From Leptolyngbya sp. NIES-3755 (lineage in GTDB: Bacteria > Cyanobacteriota > Cyanobacteriia > Leptolyngbyales > Leptolyngbyaceae): DNA of 64,000 bases. The notes beneath the pieces are model-generated. The model saw only the letters and a list, made by a program, of their open reading frames with translations, was not told where the DNA came from and searched no databases. Both the position numbers and the translations under genes were made by a program. This document shows, piece after piece, positions 29,383 to 37,565 of this stretch. Numbering within the stretch: position 1 is the stretch's first letter; each line of letters opens with the position of its first letter. The DNA lies in assembly GCA_001548435.1 (NCBI GenBank), contig AP017308.1:3171030-3235029 (forward strand). Reading direction: 5' to 3'.

Positions 29383-30063
29383 ATGAAAATTGAACCGCGA
29401 CACGAATGGGCACTCACCGCAGAAGCCGCGAACACTATGTGCAGCGAAGCTCTCGTGATTCAACAAGATCTCCGCCAAGAAGTGATCACCCAAGATCAAT
29501 TCGGCGCGGTCAATTATGTCGCGGGAGTCGATGTTGGATTCGAGGAAGATGGCGCGATTACAAGAGCCGCGATCGCTGTTCTGAACTATCCCGAATTACA
29601 GCTTTGCGAAAGTGCGATCGCTCGTCGCCCGACTACTTTTCCTTACATTCCAGGCTTTCTCTCATTTCGTGAAGTGCCTGCGGTTCTAGATGCCCTTGAA
29701 CAACTTAAAATTACTCCAGATCTTCTACTCTGTGATGGTCAAGGATTAGCGCATCCAAGACGATTTGGAATTGCTTGTCACTTGGGAATTTTGACGAATT
29801 TACCCGCGATCGGGGTTGCGAAATCTCGACTGATTGGAACCTATTCGGAAGTTCCAGACGAGCGAGGGGCTTGGGTTCCATTGCTGCATAAAGAAGACAG
29901 GATCGGAGCGGTTTTGAGGACTCGAATCAAGACGAATCCGCTATATATTTCTTCCGGGCATCGGATTAGTTTGGAAAGTGCGATCGCTTATGTGATGGGT
30001 TGTACGACAAAATATCGATTACCTGAAACCACGAGACATGCTCATAAATTAGCCAGCGGTTGA
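29383..30063 (+). CDS. nfi: Endonuclease V
   Basis: The ATG at 29383 gives 226 residues; a TTG frame to 29317 overlaps the kinase start and is unlikely. Motifs are those of Nfi: YVAGVDVGFEEDG (first catalytic Asp), FLSFREVPAVLDAL, LLLCDGQGLAHPRRFGIA (second Asp, with the following Gly-His region) and AIGVAKSRLIG. The enzyme nicks DNA one base 3' to deaminated adenine (inosine) and starts alternative excision repair. All motif residues are present. A secreted protein gene begins 1 bp after the stop. Confidence 0.93.
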   Translation: MKIEPRHEWALTAEAANTMCSEALVIQQDLRQEVITQDQFGAVNYVAGVDVGFEEDGAITRAAIAVLNYPELQLCESAIARRPTTFPYIPGFLSFREVPAVLDALEQLKITPDLLLCDGQGLAHPRRFGIACHLGILTNLPAIGVAKSRLIGTYSEVPDERGAWVPLLHKEDRIGAVLRTRIKTNPLYISSGHRISLESAIAYVMGCTTKYRLPETTRHAHKLASG

Positions 30064-30064
30064 G

Positions 30065-30430
30065 ATGAAAAAACTACTTGTATTGATATTTTTATGGCTG
30101 ACGATCGCACTCCCCGTTCAAGCCGCACCTTGTCGAACCTTGAACAATCAAGAAATCTGTATTCTTACTATCAAGCGCAGTGCAAAAAACTATTGGGAAT
30201 ATCGTGCTCAAGTTCAAGTCGATGGCGAAGTTCGACCGCTGCAAGTCTATGACTGTCGTAAGAAAATCACGGTTCAAGACAACAAAGTTTTAGAACTATT
30301 TGAGCAAGATGGAACGGCTGAAGTAGTGTGTAGTTTTTTCAAGCCACCCAGAGATGCGTTTGGGGTCGCGAGTGGAAAACCGCGATCGTTTCGGGGCGTG
30401 AGCGATCCGATTCCTAACCTTGGACGTTAA
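30065..30430 (+). CDS. Secreted hypothetical protein
   Basis: It begins one base after the nfi stop codon, so the two are translationally coupled. The signal peptide MKKLLVLIFLWLTIALPVQA is cut before APC. The mature 100 residues contain four Cys (PCRTLNN, EICILTI, YDCRKKI, VVCSFF), enough for two disulphides, and a Tyr/Val-rich beta character. I recognise no domain. The coupling to endonuclease V may be only transcriptional, since the protein is exported. Confidence 0.72.
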   Translation: MKKLLVLIFLWLTIALPVQAAPCRTLNNQEICILTIKRSAKNYWEYRAQVQVDGEVRPLQVYDCRKKITVQDNKVLELFEQDGTAEVVCSFFKPPRDAFGVASGKPRSFRGVSDPIPNLGR

Positions 30431-30507
30431 GAACGCCTTAAGAACTGAAGGTTTTAATATTTCCTTCGATAGTGTGAATAGCAGATACCTCCTAACTGCG
30501 TCTTTTG

Positions 30508-30533
30508 CCCCGTTCTGATACGGGGTTTTGTTT
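30508..30533 (+). terminator. Rho-independent terminator after the nfi operon
   Basis: CCCCGT (30508-30513) pairs with ACGGGG (30520-30525) over a six-base loop, followed by TTTTGTTT. It separates the nfi pair from the signalling genes. Confidence 0.8.
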
Positions 30534-30734
30534 GGATATTCGATCGACTCAAATCAACATTGCAGAAAAGTGCAAACTCTCAGACCGATTTCTGCTCGAT
30601 ACTAGGCAAGAATTCACCAACCCTGAATCGTTCATGCCCCTTACATTAGGAAAACGGAACGCTCATTCAGGAACTCGCTCAGATAAAAGACTGTGCTAGA
30701 TGTCACCTGTGGGTTAATTGTAGTTGGAGTGATT

Positions 30735-31367
30735 ATGTCCTACCTTGGGGCACAACGATCGCTGCGTTGGTGGTATCGACAGCATTCAATACGGCTTCAC
30801 AACGAAGCAGAAGCGATTCGGAATGACTTGTTACAAAGACTGTTTGTGATGCGGCGATCGCTCGAAAGTGGTCAGCCCGAAGCTATTCAGCAATCAATTA
30901 CTCAGGTCGAACATCTTTATCAATCGCTGTATGGACTGAGCGATCGACTCTCAGCGTTTGATCTCGAAGACGACTTGGGAATGGCGCTGCACCATTTGAT
31001 CGAAGCTTGGCGAAAACGGGAACTCAATCTCACCGCAGAATTACCGAAAACTGCAATCCATTTACCGATCGAACAACATAGACTCACTCTAGTTGCAACG
31101 GATGAATTTTTGCGAATTGCCGCAGCAAACTTATTGACACCGCAAGTGATCTTTGTCAGTCTATCTTTCAATAGCCACACTTATGAGTTGAAAGCGAAAG
31201 TCGATGATCCTCAAGTCAACAAACTTCAGGGAAGCGATGATCTGAAACATCTTACTCAGGCTCTCCGATTTCTAAGTGGTGGGCAGTGCTCCTGTTACAG
31301 CCATGACGACACGTTGACTTGGCAGTTTCGGAGCACAGTTACAAAGTCCCAACCGGCAAAGTTCTAG
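30735..31367 (+). CDS. Degenerate histidine-kinase-like protein, lacking key residues
   Basis: The ATG at 30735 has GGAG five bases upstream and gives 210 residues; an upstream GTG at 30693 would add a short hydrophobic stretch. The helical N-terminal half (AIRNDLLQRLFVMRRSLESG) resembles a kinase dimerisation helix without the phospho-accepting His, and the C-terminal half (TDEFLRIAAANLLTPQVIFV) resembles a GHKL ATPase whose N-box Asn is lost. It therefore cannot be a normal kinase and may be an adaptor or decoy for the regulator encoded next. The regulator and CHASE2 sensor follow on the same strand. Confidence 0.65.
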   Translation: MSYLGAQRSLRWWYRQHSIRLHNEAEAIRNDLLQRLFVMRRSLESGQPEAIQQSITQVEHLYQSLYGLSDRLSAFDLEDDLGMALHHLIEAWRKRELNLTAELPKTAIHLPIEQHRLTLVATDEFLRIAAANLLTPQVIFVSLSFNSHTYELKAKVDDPQVNKLQGSDDLKHLTQALRFLSGGQCSCYSHDDTLTWQFRSTVTKSQPAKF

Positions 31368-31439
31368 CAGTCAAAGTCACAGCGTCAAGAACAATCGAGT
31401 TTCTGTTTTGTCGTTCTGTTCTCTAGTCAGGTAACGGTT

Positions 31440-32108
31440 ATGCCCCATTCTACACTTGCCTCCACGCTCAGCATTCTCGTGATTGATGATCATCCACTGG
31501 TTCTCGATGCTACGGTGAACATGCTCAAAGCAAGCTATCCGACTGCGGATCTGATCCCGGCTCAAACGGCGGCAGATGCCCTCATTAAAGTCGAGAGCTT
31601 GAAGCCAACTGTTGCGATCGTTGATCTTTCAATTCCTGAAACGGTCGGTCAACCGAGTCGCGTTGAAACGGGAATTCATTTATTAAAGCAATTGATGGAG
31701 CGCTACCCAACGCTGCATATTGTGGTACAAACCGCAGATGCTCGACCGTTGATTCGAGTGAAAGCAAAGATCAAAGATCATCAAGCTGGATTTACCGTTG
31801 CAGATAAGAGCTTATCGAGTCAGGAAATGCTCAATCGGGTAGAGTGGGCAATTCAAGGTGTGTTTGTCACGCCGAAAGAGATTCGGAGTGGATTGGAACT
31901 GAAATCGGATTGGTTAACACTGCTGAGATTGGGATTTGTTGAAGGGTTAACGGATCATGAGATTGCAGTGCGGATGAATGTCGCAGAACGAACGGTGCGC
32001 CACTATTGGACGAAGCTACAGGATGCGCTAGAAATCTATCCAGAAGAAGGAAAGAATATTCGGACTCAGACCGGAATTCGGGCGCGGGAAGAAGGACTTT
32101 TAGATTGA
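31440..32108 (+). CDS. LuxR/NarL-type response regulator
   Basis: The 222-residue protein has a receiver domain with acidic pair DDHP (near 16-19), phosphoacceptor Asp in VAIVDLSIPE (near 60) and Lys in VADKSLSSQ (near 122), then a C-terminal helix-turn-helix, LTDHEIAVRMNVAERTVRHY (near 176-195), of the LuxR class. It should bind DNA when phosphorylated by the CHASE2 sensor encoded 13 bp downstream. The insertion PETVGQPSRVETG after the phosphoacceptor Asp lengthens that loop, as in other cyanobacterial partners of CHASE2 kinases. Confidence 0.88.
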   Translation: MPHSTLASTLSILVIDDHPLVLDATVNMLKASYPTADLIPAQTAADALIKVESLKPTVAIVDLSIPETVGQPSRVETGIHLLKQLMERYPTLHIVVQTADARPLIRVKAKIKDHQAGFTVADKSLSSQEMLNRVEWAIQGVFVTPKEIRSGLELKSDWLTLLRLGFVEGLTDHEIAVRMNVAERTVRHYWTKLQDALEIYPEEGKNIRTQTGIRAREEGLLD

Positions 32109-32121
32109 ATCAGGGTATGCC

Positions 32122-34029
32122 ATGAGAAGGTTCAGACAGCGCTGGAGAAGGTGGAAAACGCTGCTCTTCAGCGAGGTTCAGACTTGGCAGAAAGCAGGAT
32201 TGATCGGACTGGTGGTGATTCTGCTAGTGATTGGGGCACGAATCGGGGGTGGACTCCGATCGCTAGAATGGATGGCGTTCGATTCCCTGATGCGATCGCG
32301 CCCCGCTGAAACGATCGACGATCGCATTTTAGTGATCGGCATTGATGATCAAGATATTCAGCAACTCAACACTTACCCGGTTCCTGATCAGATTCTCGCG
32401 GATTTAATGGCTACTGTTCAGAAATCGGAACCTGCTGCGATTGGAGTGGATATTTTTCGGGATCAGCCTGTGGGATCAGGTCGAGAAGCTTTAATTAATG
32501 TGTTTAAGCGCCATCCGAACACGTTTATTATCAATCGCGTTTCCTCGATCGACGGTCAGTCTTCGGAGCGGGGAATTCAGCCGCCAAAGGGAGTCAACGT
32601 CCAGCAAGTCGGTTTCTCGAATGTGCTACCCGATGCGGATGGTCATCTTCGACGCAGTTTGATGGTGCTGGAAGATCCACAGGATCAAACGTTGTACAAT
32701 TCATTGTTTCTACAGCTTGCTTTGAAGTATCTGGAGATTCAAGGCTATCAAACGAAAGAGACTGAAACTCTGGAGTTTTTCTCTGGCTCTAAGACCGTTG
32801 CGATTCCGAAGTTTGATCAGCCGACCGGATTTTATACAGAACTCGATCGAGGGGGCTATCAAACGTTGCTGAACTTTCGGAGTGGGAAAGATCCGTTTCG
32901 GACTGTACCACTGCGAGATTTTAATAAAATTCAACCCCAAGAGATTCGCGGCAAAATCGTCTTGATTGGGATGACTGCAAGAAGCGTTAAAGATTTTGTC
33001 AGTGTGGGAGCCGTTCCGAGCGAGATTCCCTCGACTTATTTAGGAGTACTGGTTCAAGCTCATGGTGTGAGTCAGATTATTAGTACTGTTTTGAACGATC
33101 GACCTTTACTCAATACTTGGTCGATCGCTTGGGAATACGTTTGGATTGCGATCTGGGGCATTTTGGGAATGAGCCTTGGACGCAGTTTACGATCGCCTTG
33201 GCAAATTTTACTCAGTACAGGTGTGATGAGCCTTGTATTGATTGTTCTGTCTTATTTGGCATTGTTATCAGGATGGTGGATTCCGCTGATTCCAGCCGCG
33301 ATCGTACTTGTATTCAACGGAGCAGGATTCGCCGCCGCATTGTTCTACCGCGATCGACAAGAATTGGAAACTCAAGAAGCCATTCGCCAACATACAGTCG
33401 GTCAGGTTTTTAGCATCATTCACAATGGTCCGCTTCAGCAACTTGCAAGACTGATCAAAGAACAAAAAGATCAAACGGTTCCAAATGAAGCTTTAATCTA
33501 TGATCTGATAACACTCAATCAATCGCTGCGAAACTTAGAAACCAAGCTCGATTTTGTTGCTCATCAGCGCACCGGAAAGATTGTTGTCGGCTCAGAAATC
33601 ATTGATCTAAATTATCCGCTCGATGAACTGCTCACACTCGTCTGCGATGCGACTTTGCGACGAGAGCAAGACTTTCCCAACTTTGTTAAAATTCAGCACC
33701 GATTTATTGACATCGAACTCACCGACGATAAAAAATTATCACTAGAGCAAAAAAGCAGCTTATGTTATTTTTTAGAAGAAGCGCTCTGTAATGTTGGGAA
33801 ACACGCGATCGCAGCCACTCAACTCTGGGTGTTCTGCGGCAAAGAACAGAGCCATTCTGTGATTCGGGTCAAAGACAATGGTGAAACTCAGAAATTGATG
33901 CGTCGCAGAAAGTCCGGGGGCATCGGCGGCACTGAATTTGCAGAAAAACTCGAAAAGCAACTCGGCGGAAGATTTCGTCGATCGCTGAATCGCCCACGGG
34001 GTGTGATTTGCGAATTGATTTGGAAATAA
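32122..34029 (+). CDS. CHASE2-domain sensor histidine kinase
   Basis: The 635-residue membrane protein has a first helix (LIGLVVILLVIGARIGGGL, about 26-45), a CHASE2 extracytoplasmic domain with FDSLMRSRP, ILVIGIDDQDI and GKIVLIGMTA, then three helices (about 330-410) and a cytoplasmic end. The dimerisation helix holds FSIIHNGPLQQLARL: His is followed by Asn, not the Asp/Glu usual in HisKA_3 kinases. The ATPase N-box EEALCNVGKHA and VKDNG are present. It senses an unknown external signal and acts on the regulator just upstream. Kinase strength may be reduced by the Asn; this is an inference. Confidence 0.88.
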   Translation: MRRFRQRWRRWKTLLFSEVQTWQKAGLIGLVVILLVIGARIGGGLRSLEWMAFDSLMRSRPAETIDDRILVIGIDDQDIQQLNTYPVPDQILADLMATVQKSEPAAIGVDIFRDQPVGSGREALINVFKRHPNTFIINRVSSIDGQSSERGIQPPKGVNVQQVGFSNVLPDADGHLRRSLMVLEDPQDQTLYNSLFLQLALKYLEIQGYQTKETETLEFFSGSKTVAIPKFDQPTGFYTELDRGGYQTLLNFRSGKDPFRTVPLRDFNKIQPQEIRGKIVLIGMTARSVKDFVSVGAVPSEIPSTYLGVLVQAHGVSQIISTVLNDRPLLNTWSIAWEYVWIAIWGILGMSLGRSLRSPWQILLSTGVMSLVLIVLSYLALLSGWWIPLIPAAIVLVFNGAGFAAALFYRDRQELETQEAIRQHTVGQVFSIIHNGPLQQLARLIKEQKDQTVPNEALIYDLITLNQSLRNLETKLDFVAHQRTGKIVVGSEIIDLNYPLDELLTLVCDATLRREQDFPNFVKIQHRFIDIELTDDKKLSLEQKSSLCYFLEEALCNVGKHAIAATQLWVFCGKEQSHSVIRVKDNGETQKLMRRRKSGGIGGTEFAEKLEKQLGGRFRRSLNRPRGVICELIWK

Positions 34030-34144
34030 GCGCGATCGATTGCAGTTTTCTGCCTTTAATTTGACCGAAAAACTCACTGCATCAGCTTTGGAGTCGTCGT
34101 ACTATACACAATCAAAAGGCGCATAAGATTTGGGGGACTCTACA

Positions 34145-34909
34145 ATGAAATGGCACAAGAAACCACTCTTTCGGATTGCGATCGTGGGTTTGCTGATGGC
34201 AGGACTCGCAGAGCAAGCAGGTGCATTTAGACCCAGAGTAGAACGATTGCGACGTAGCACTTCAACCAGCGGCGTGAGAGGGACGTGTCAAAACCGAACT
34301 GTTCAAGATCTCACCGCGATCGCCCCGACTAGCTACACCGCACAATTAACGAAAGATCATTCGACCGTCTCTTGGTATATTCCAGAAGCGTATGGTTCAC
34401 CGATTCAATTAAAGCTCTACCGGGCGGATCAGCCAGATACAGAGAAAGTGAAATGGCAATTCGTTGAAGGATTTACGATCGAGCAATATGAACCCGGAAT
34501 TTACTCGTATCCCTTACCCGCAGCACTCCTGACTGAGGGACAAGTCTATGCTTGGCAAGTAGAAGTCAATTGCAATCCGATCAATGCTTCAATGAATCCA
34601 CGGTTTACGGCTCAGTTTAAAGTCGTTGCCTCACCGCCCATTCAGGGAACAACGCCGGCTGAAAAAGCGGATCAGTACGCTGAGAAAGGACTTTGGTATA
34701 GTGCATTTGCAGAAGCGACGATCGCCGATCGACAAGGACAAAAAGAACGATCGAAGCTGTTAATTGCGCTCAGAGACGTAGAGGCAGAGCAGATTCAATC
34801 GAATGCAAAGGATGATTCTAGTCCTCAAGAAATCGATCAACGAGTTCAACAACGTCGAGAGCAGTTAAGTTACTTGATTCGATTGACGGAACAAAGCTTG
34901 CCAAAGTAA
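34145..34909 (+). CDS. DUF928-type secreted protein
   Basis: The ATG at 34145 has GGGGG about 10 bases upstream and gives 254 residues; a TTG frame to 34130 is not needed. A signal peptide ends near residue 28 (EQAGA). The mature part shows an LTAIAP start (DLTAIAPTSYTAQL), a beta-rich core (TVSWYIPEAYGSPIQ, QVYAWQVEVNC) and helices at the end, the usual make-up of cyanobacterial DUF928 proteins that accompany CHASE2 sensors. Its function is unknown. The last 45 bases overlap the convergent permease gene. Confidence 0.82.
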   Translation: MKWHKKPLFRIAIVGLLMAGLAEQAGAFRPRVERLRRSTSTSGVRGTCQNRTVQDLTAIAPTSYTAQLTKDHSTVSWYIPEAYGSPIQLKLYRADQPDTEKVKWQFVEGFTIEQYEPGIYSYPLPAALLTEGQVYAWQVEVNCNPINASMNPRFTAQFKVVASPPIQGTTPAEKADQYAEKGLWYSAFAEATIADRQGQKERSKLLIALRDVEAEQIQSNAKDDSSPQEIDQRVQQRREQLSYLIRLTEQSLPK

Positions 34910-36154
34910 GCCAACGACAATCAAGCCAAGTCCAATTATCCAAACCTGCTGCTCGACCCAAAACGCGAGAAAGAGACACGCGAACAATCCGATCCAAGCA
35001 ATCCACTTGGGATAAAGTCGATCGCGCTTGGGAACTCGTAAAGCTGCAAAATTCGTAATCGCATAATACACCAGCACTGAGAAAGCACTAAATGACCAGG
35101 TTACTCTCACATCTCCAATGAAAACTAGAAGCGCGATCGCACTTCCCATTACGACAATAGCAATGTTCGGTGAAGCTTCTGAACCACTTAACCGAGCCAC
35201 AATTCCCGGCATATCTCGACGGCGACCCATTGCAAACAACACACGAGACAATCCCAAAATCAAGTTCAGGAGTACGCCCAACGTGGCGGTCATTGCTCCA
35301 ACGGCAAGGACTAAGTTACCTCCAGGAATTCCAAAGCTCCGAGCAGCAATTTCCAGCGGTGCAACTTGGCGATTCGTGACATTACCCAAAACTTCTGCAT
35401 CGATGACTCCAATTCCCACAACTGCAACACTGAGATACAGCAACATCGTAATGCCCAAGGTAACAATCATGGCGCGAGGAATGGTTCGCTGAGGGTCCTG
35501 AACTTCTTCGCCCATTGTGGCAATTCGACCATAGCCCGTGTAAGCCACAAAGATCAGTGCAGTCGCTTGTAATATTGCTTGAATTGGCTGATCTGGAAAA
35601 AACGGCGTGAAGTTTGCAAATCGAGTCGAAAGCACGATCGGGAATCCTGCAAGCACAAAGAACAACAGTGAAAGCAAGGTGATCGTAACAATCACCATAT
35701 TCACCACATTCGATCGACGAATTCCCCCTAGTACTACCAAAGTCAGAATCACGATCGCACTAAACGCGATCGGAACTAACAAAGCACCATTTTCACTGCC
35801 CAATACATTCAATAAATAGCCCGCAAATCCCAAAGCCGCAGTTGCAGCCGAAGCAGATTTTGCGAGTAAAAACATCCAACCTGCTGTAAATCCAAGCTGT
35901 GGATTCAAATATCGATAGCCATACTCATACGAGCCACCGCTGACCGGATGACTTGCTGCAAGTTGAGCGCTATTGAGTCCATTACAAATTGCCACTCCTG
36001 CCGCAAGAGCGATCGCAATAATCACAGACGATCCTGCAACCCCAGTCGCGATTCCGATACTGACAAACACACCTGTTCCAATGATTGATCCTAAACCGAG
36101 TGCGATCGCGCCAACGAGTCCAATTTGTCGTTTCAGAGTGTTAGTGGATGACAT
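34865..36154 (-). CDS. APC family amino-acid permease
   Basis: The 429-residue protein has about twelve membrane segments and begins KRQIGLVGAIALGLGSIIGTGVFVSIG, the APC signature where the glycines of segment 1 line the substrate site. SHPVSGGSYEYGYRYLNPQLGF is a second family mark. It should import amino acids or polyamines with a cation; specificity cannot be told. It overlaps the convergent DUF928 gene by 45 bases, an unusually long tail-to-tail overlap for two apparently intact genes. Confidence 0.9.
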   Translation of the reverse strand: MSSTNTLKRQIGLVGAIALGLGSIIGTGVFVSIGIATGVAGSSVIIAIALAAGVAICNGLNSAQLAASHPVSGGSYEYGYRYLNPQLGFTAGWMFLLAKSASAATAALGFAGYLLNVLGSENGALLVPIAFSAIVILTLVVLGGIRRSNVVNMVIVTITLLSLLFFVLAGFPIVLSTRFANFTPFFPDQPIQAILQATALIFVAYTGYGRIATMGEEVQDPQRTIPRAMIVTLGITMLLYLSVAVVGIGVIDAEVLGNVTNRQVAPLEIAARSFGIPGGNLVLAVGAMTATLGVLLNLILGLSRVLFAMGRRRDMPGIVARLSGSEASPNIAIVVMGSAIALLVFIGDVRVTWSFSAFSVLVYYAITNFAALRVPKRDRLYPKWIAWIGLFACLFLAFWVEQQVWIIGLGLIVVGLLWQALFRQSNQVT

Positions 36155-36246
36155 TCAGATTTTCCTGGTCTGAGGTGCAAATTGTAGTTTAAGCTGAGCG
36201 ATTCAGGCTTGTGAAGGATCGCACTTCCACGATTCGCAGTTTTTCA

Positions 36247-36744
36247 TTACCACCAACGCAATTGGAAATAACTGCGATCGGACTCGCTCAATTCTTGTTC
36301 AGTCAGCCATTCCACAGGCTTGTAAGTTCCAAACACATGATCCCACCAATCCACAGCTAATCCAAAGTTGTGATGCCACATTCCGTACTTGTGGTGAACA
36401 TAGTGCACGGGCATCTTCATCCAAAAGCATTTTGTTGGATTCTCGTGTTGCAGTTGATGAGCATAAGACGAGAAGGCAGCATACACTAATCCACCTAAGA
36501 ACCAGCCTAATCCTGCTTCGATCGAGACAAAAAACAACAGTCCCATGATCAAAATCGTGCCTTTGAGATAGTCGAAAAATTCCCAAAGTACGCCCTGTCC
36601 TTCATTACGTCGATGATGATCGCGATGCCGTTCACCCACCTTATACGGCTTGTGCATTAATCGGTGCACCCAATATTCAACCAAGCTCGCGAGAACAAAC
36701 GCGATCGTAAAACACGCGACTCCAATCCCAATTTTTTCGATCAC
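36247..36744 (-). CDS. Sterol desaturase/fatty acid hydroxylase family membrane protein
   Basis: The 165-residue protein has a His cluster set for a di-iron centre: HRLMH (about 28-32), HRDHHRR (about 40-46), HQLQHE (about 97) and HYVHHKYGMWHHNFG (about 115-129), between membrane helices. This is the fatty acid hydroxylase/sterol desaturase pattern, shared with carotenoid hydroxylases such as CrtR/CrtZ-like enzymes, so lipid or carotenoid hydroxylation is likely. The short length resembles CrtZ-type beta-carotene hydroxylases, but I cannot decide the substrate. Confidence 0.82.
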   Translation of the reverse strand: MIEKIGIGVACFTIAFVLASLVEYWVHRLMHKPYKVGERHRDHHRRNEGQGVLWEFFDYLKGTILIMGLLFFVSIEAGLGWFLGGLVYAAFSSYAHQLQHENPTKCFWMKMPVHYVHHKYGMWHHNFGLAVDWWDHVFGTYKPVEWLTEQELSESDRSYFQLRWW

Positions 36745-36826
36745 GGTCTGCTTCTCCTAACCTCACAACTCTTGCTATTTTGCCGAAGAATTCCGTGATA
36801 TGTCAAAATTCAAGAAAAGAACTTGA

Positions 36827-37141
36827 ATGATGTTTAAAATTCTCGCGATCGTACTCAGTGCAATTCTATGGTTTGCACCACCCGCTTGGGCTGAATCTGC
36901 CCAGTTGTTTGAATTCCACTGTTCAGGCTGTCACGTCAACGGCGGTAATATTGTACGGCGTGGTAAGACGCTGAAGTTGAAAGCATTAGAGAAGAATGGC
37001 TATGGAACGGTCGATGCGATCGCAGAAATTATCACGAACGGGAAAGGGAACATGTCCGCCTACAAAGAGCGATTGAGTGAGACGGAAATTCGTGATTTGG
37101 CACAATACGTGCTCGATCGAGCAAATCAGAACTGGAAATAG
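36827..37141 (+). CDS. Cytochrome c6-like protein
   Basis: This 104-residue protein (or 103 from a second ATG) has a signal peptide to about residue 22 (PAWAE), the haem motif CSGCH and, near residue 73, the axial Met in GNMSAY, followed by the closing helix IRDLAQYVLDRANQNW. This is the cytochrome c6 layout; c6 carries electrons from cytochrome b6f to photosystem I in the thylakoid lumen. It differs from classical PetJ in many residues (VNGGNIVRRGKTLKL), so a c6B/c6C-type or alternative carrier is possible. The next small gene follows 11 bp on. Confidence 0.87.
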   Translation: MMFKILAIVLSAILWFAPPAWAESAQLFEFHCSGCHVNGGNIVRRGKTLKLKALEKNGYGTVDAIAEIITNGKGNMSAYKERLSETEIRDLAQYVLDRANQNWK

Positions 37142-37152
37142 ATGGAGATGGC

Positions 37153-37416
37153 ATGATCGGAAGTCAATCGATTGCTAAAACGATTTTTCTACTCTCTTCA
37201 ATGGCAGTATGGCTAATTTTTGGTGCAGCATTGATGTATCTTTTCCCATTGATTGCCGATCAGTTACTAGCTTCTGCTCAAACTCATCAATGGATGGCAA
37301 CCCTGAGCCGAGGAAGCTACAATCCAACTTTGGGAGGGATCGTTGGCGGAATCGCGCTCGGAGTGAACCTTGTGGCAACGCTTGTTTGGTACTCGAAATT
37401 TGAAGGAAAAGTTTAG
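37153..37416 (+). CDS. Small two-helix membrane protein downstream of cytochrome
   Basis: It starts 11 bp after the cytochrome gene with GGAG just upstream, so they share a transcript. The 87-residue protein has two membrane helices (TIFLLSSMAVWLIFGAALMYL and GGIVGGIALGVNLVATLVWY) separated by a short soluble loop. I recognise no family. Co-expression with a c-type cytochrome suggests an electron-transfer or thylakoid role, but this rests only on position. Confidence 0.7.
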   Translation: MIGSQSIAKTIFLLSSMAVWLIFGAALMYLFPLIADQLLASAQTHQWMATLSRGSYNPTLGGIVGGIALGVNLVATLVWYSKFEGKV

Positions 37417-37443
37417 AAGGCGTTTGAAAAGTGTCGATCGCTA

Positions 37444-37480
37444 AAACAAAAATCCTGGTAGAACAGTCACTACCAGGATT
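37444..37480 (-). terminator. Rho-independent terminator for the repeat membrane protein (minus strand)
   Basis: AATCCTGGTAG (37451-37461) and CTACCAGGATT (37470-37480) form a perfect 11-bp stem with an eight-base loop. Read on the minus strand the stem is followed by TTTTTGTTTT, so it ends the 1065-residue gene to the right; it may also slow the plus-strand cytochrome transcript. Confidence 0.8.
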
Positions 37481-37513
37481 GATTCATCATGCTCTTAAAG
37501 ACTTCTCTTCTTC

Positions 37514-37544
37514 AAAGTCCCCCAGAATGGGGGATTTAGGGGGC
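37514..37544. repeat. Short palindromic cyanobacterial dispersed repeat
   Basis: AAAGTCCCCCAGAAT is followed by GGGGG, ATTTA and GGGGGC. It can fold CCCCC(AGAAT)GGGGG. Sequences of this type are scattered in many filamentous cyanobacterial genomes. It lies between a terminator and the 3' end of the repeat protein gene. Confidence 0.6.
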
Positions 37545-37565
37545 ACAATCCGCCCCAACCGAAGT

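Noticed and set aside
30540-30734. Short frame 30505-30699 (64 codons)
   Set aside because: It runs through a terminator hairpin, has no ribosome site and no resemblance to known proteins.
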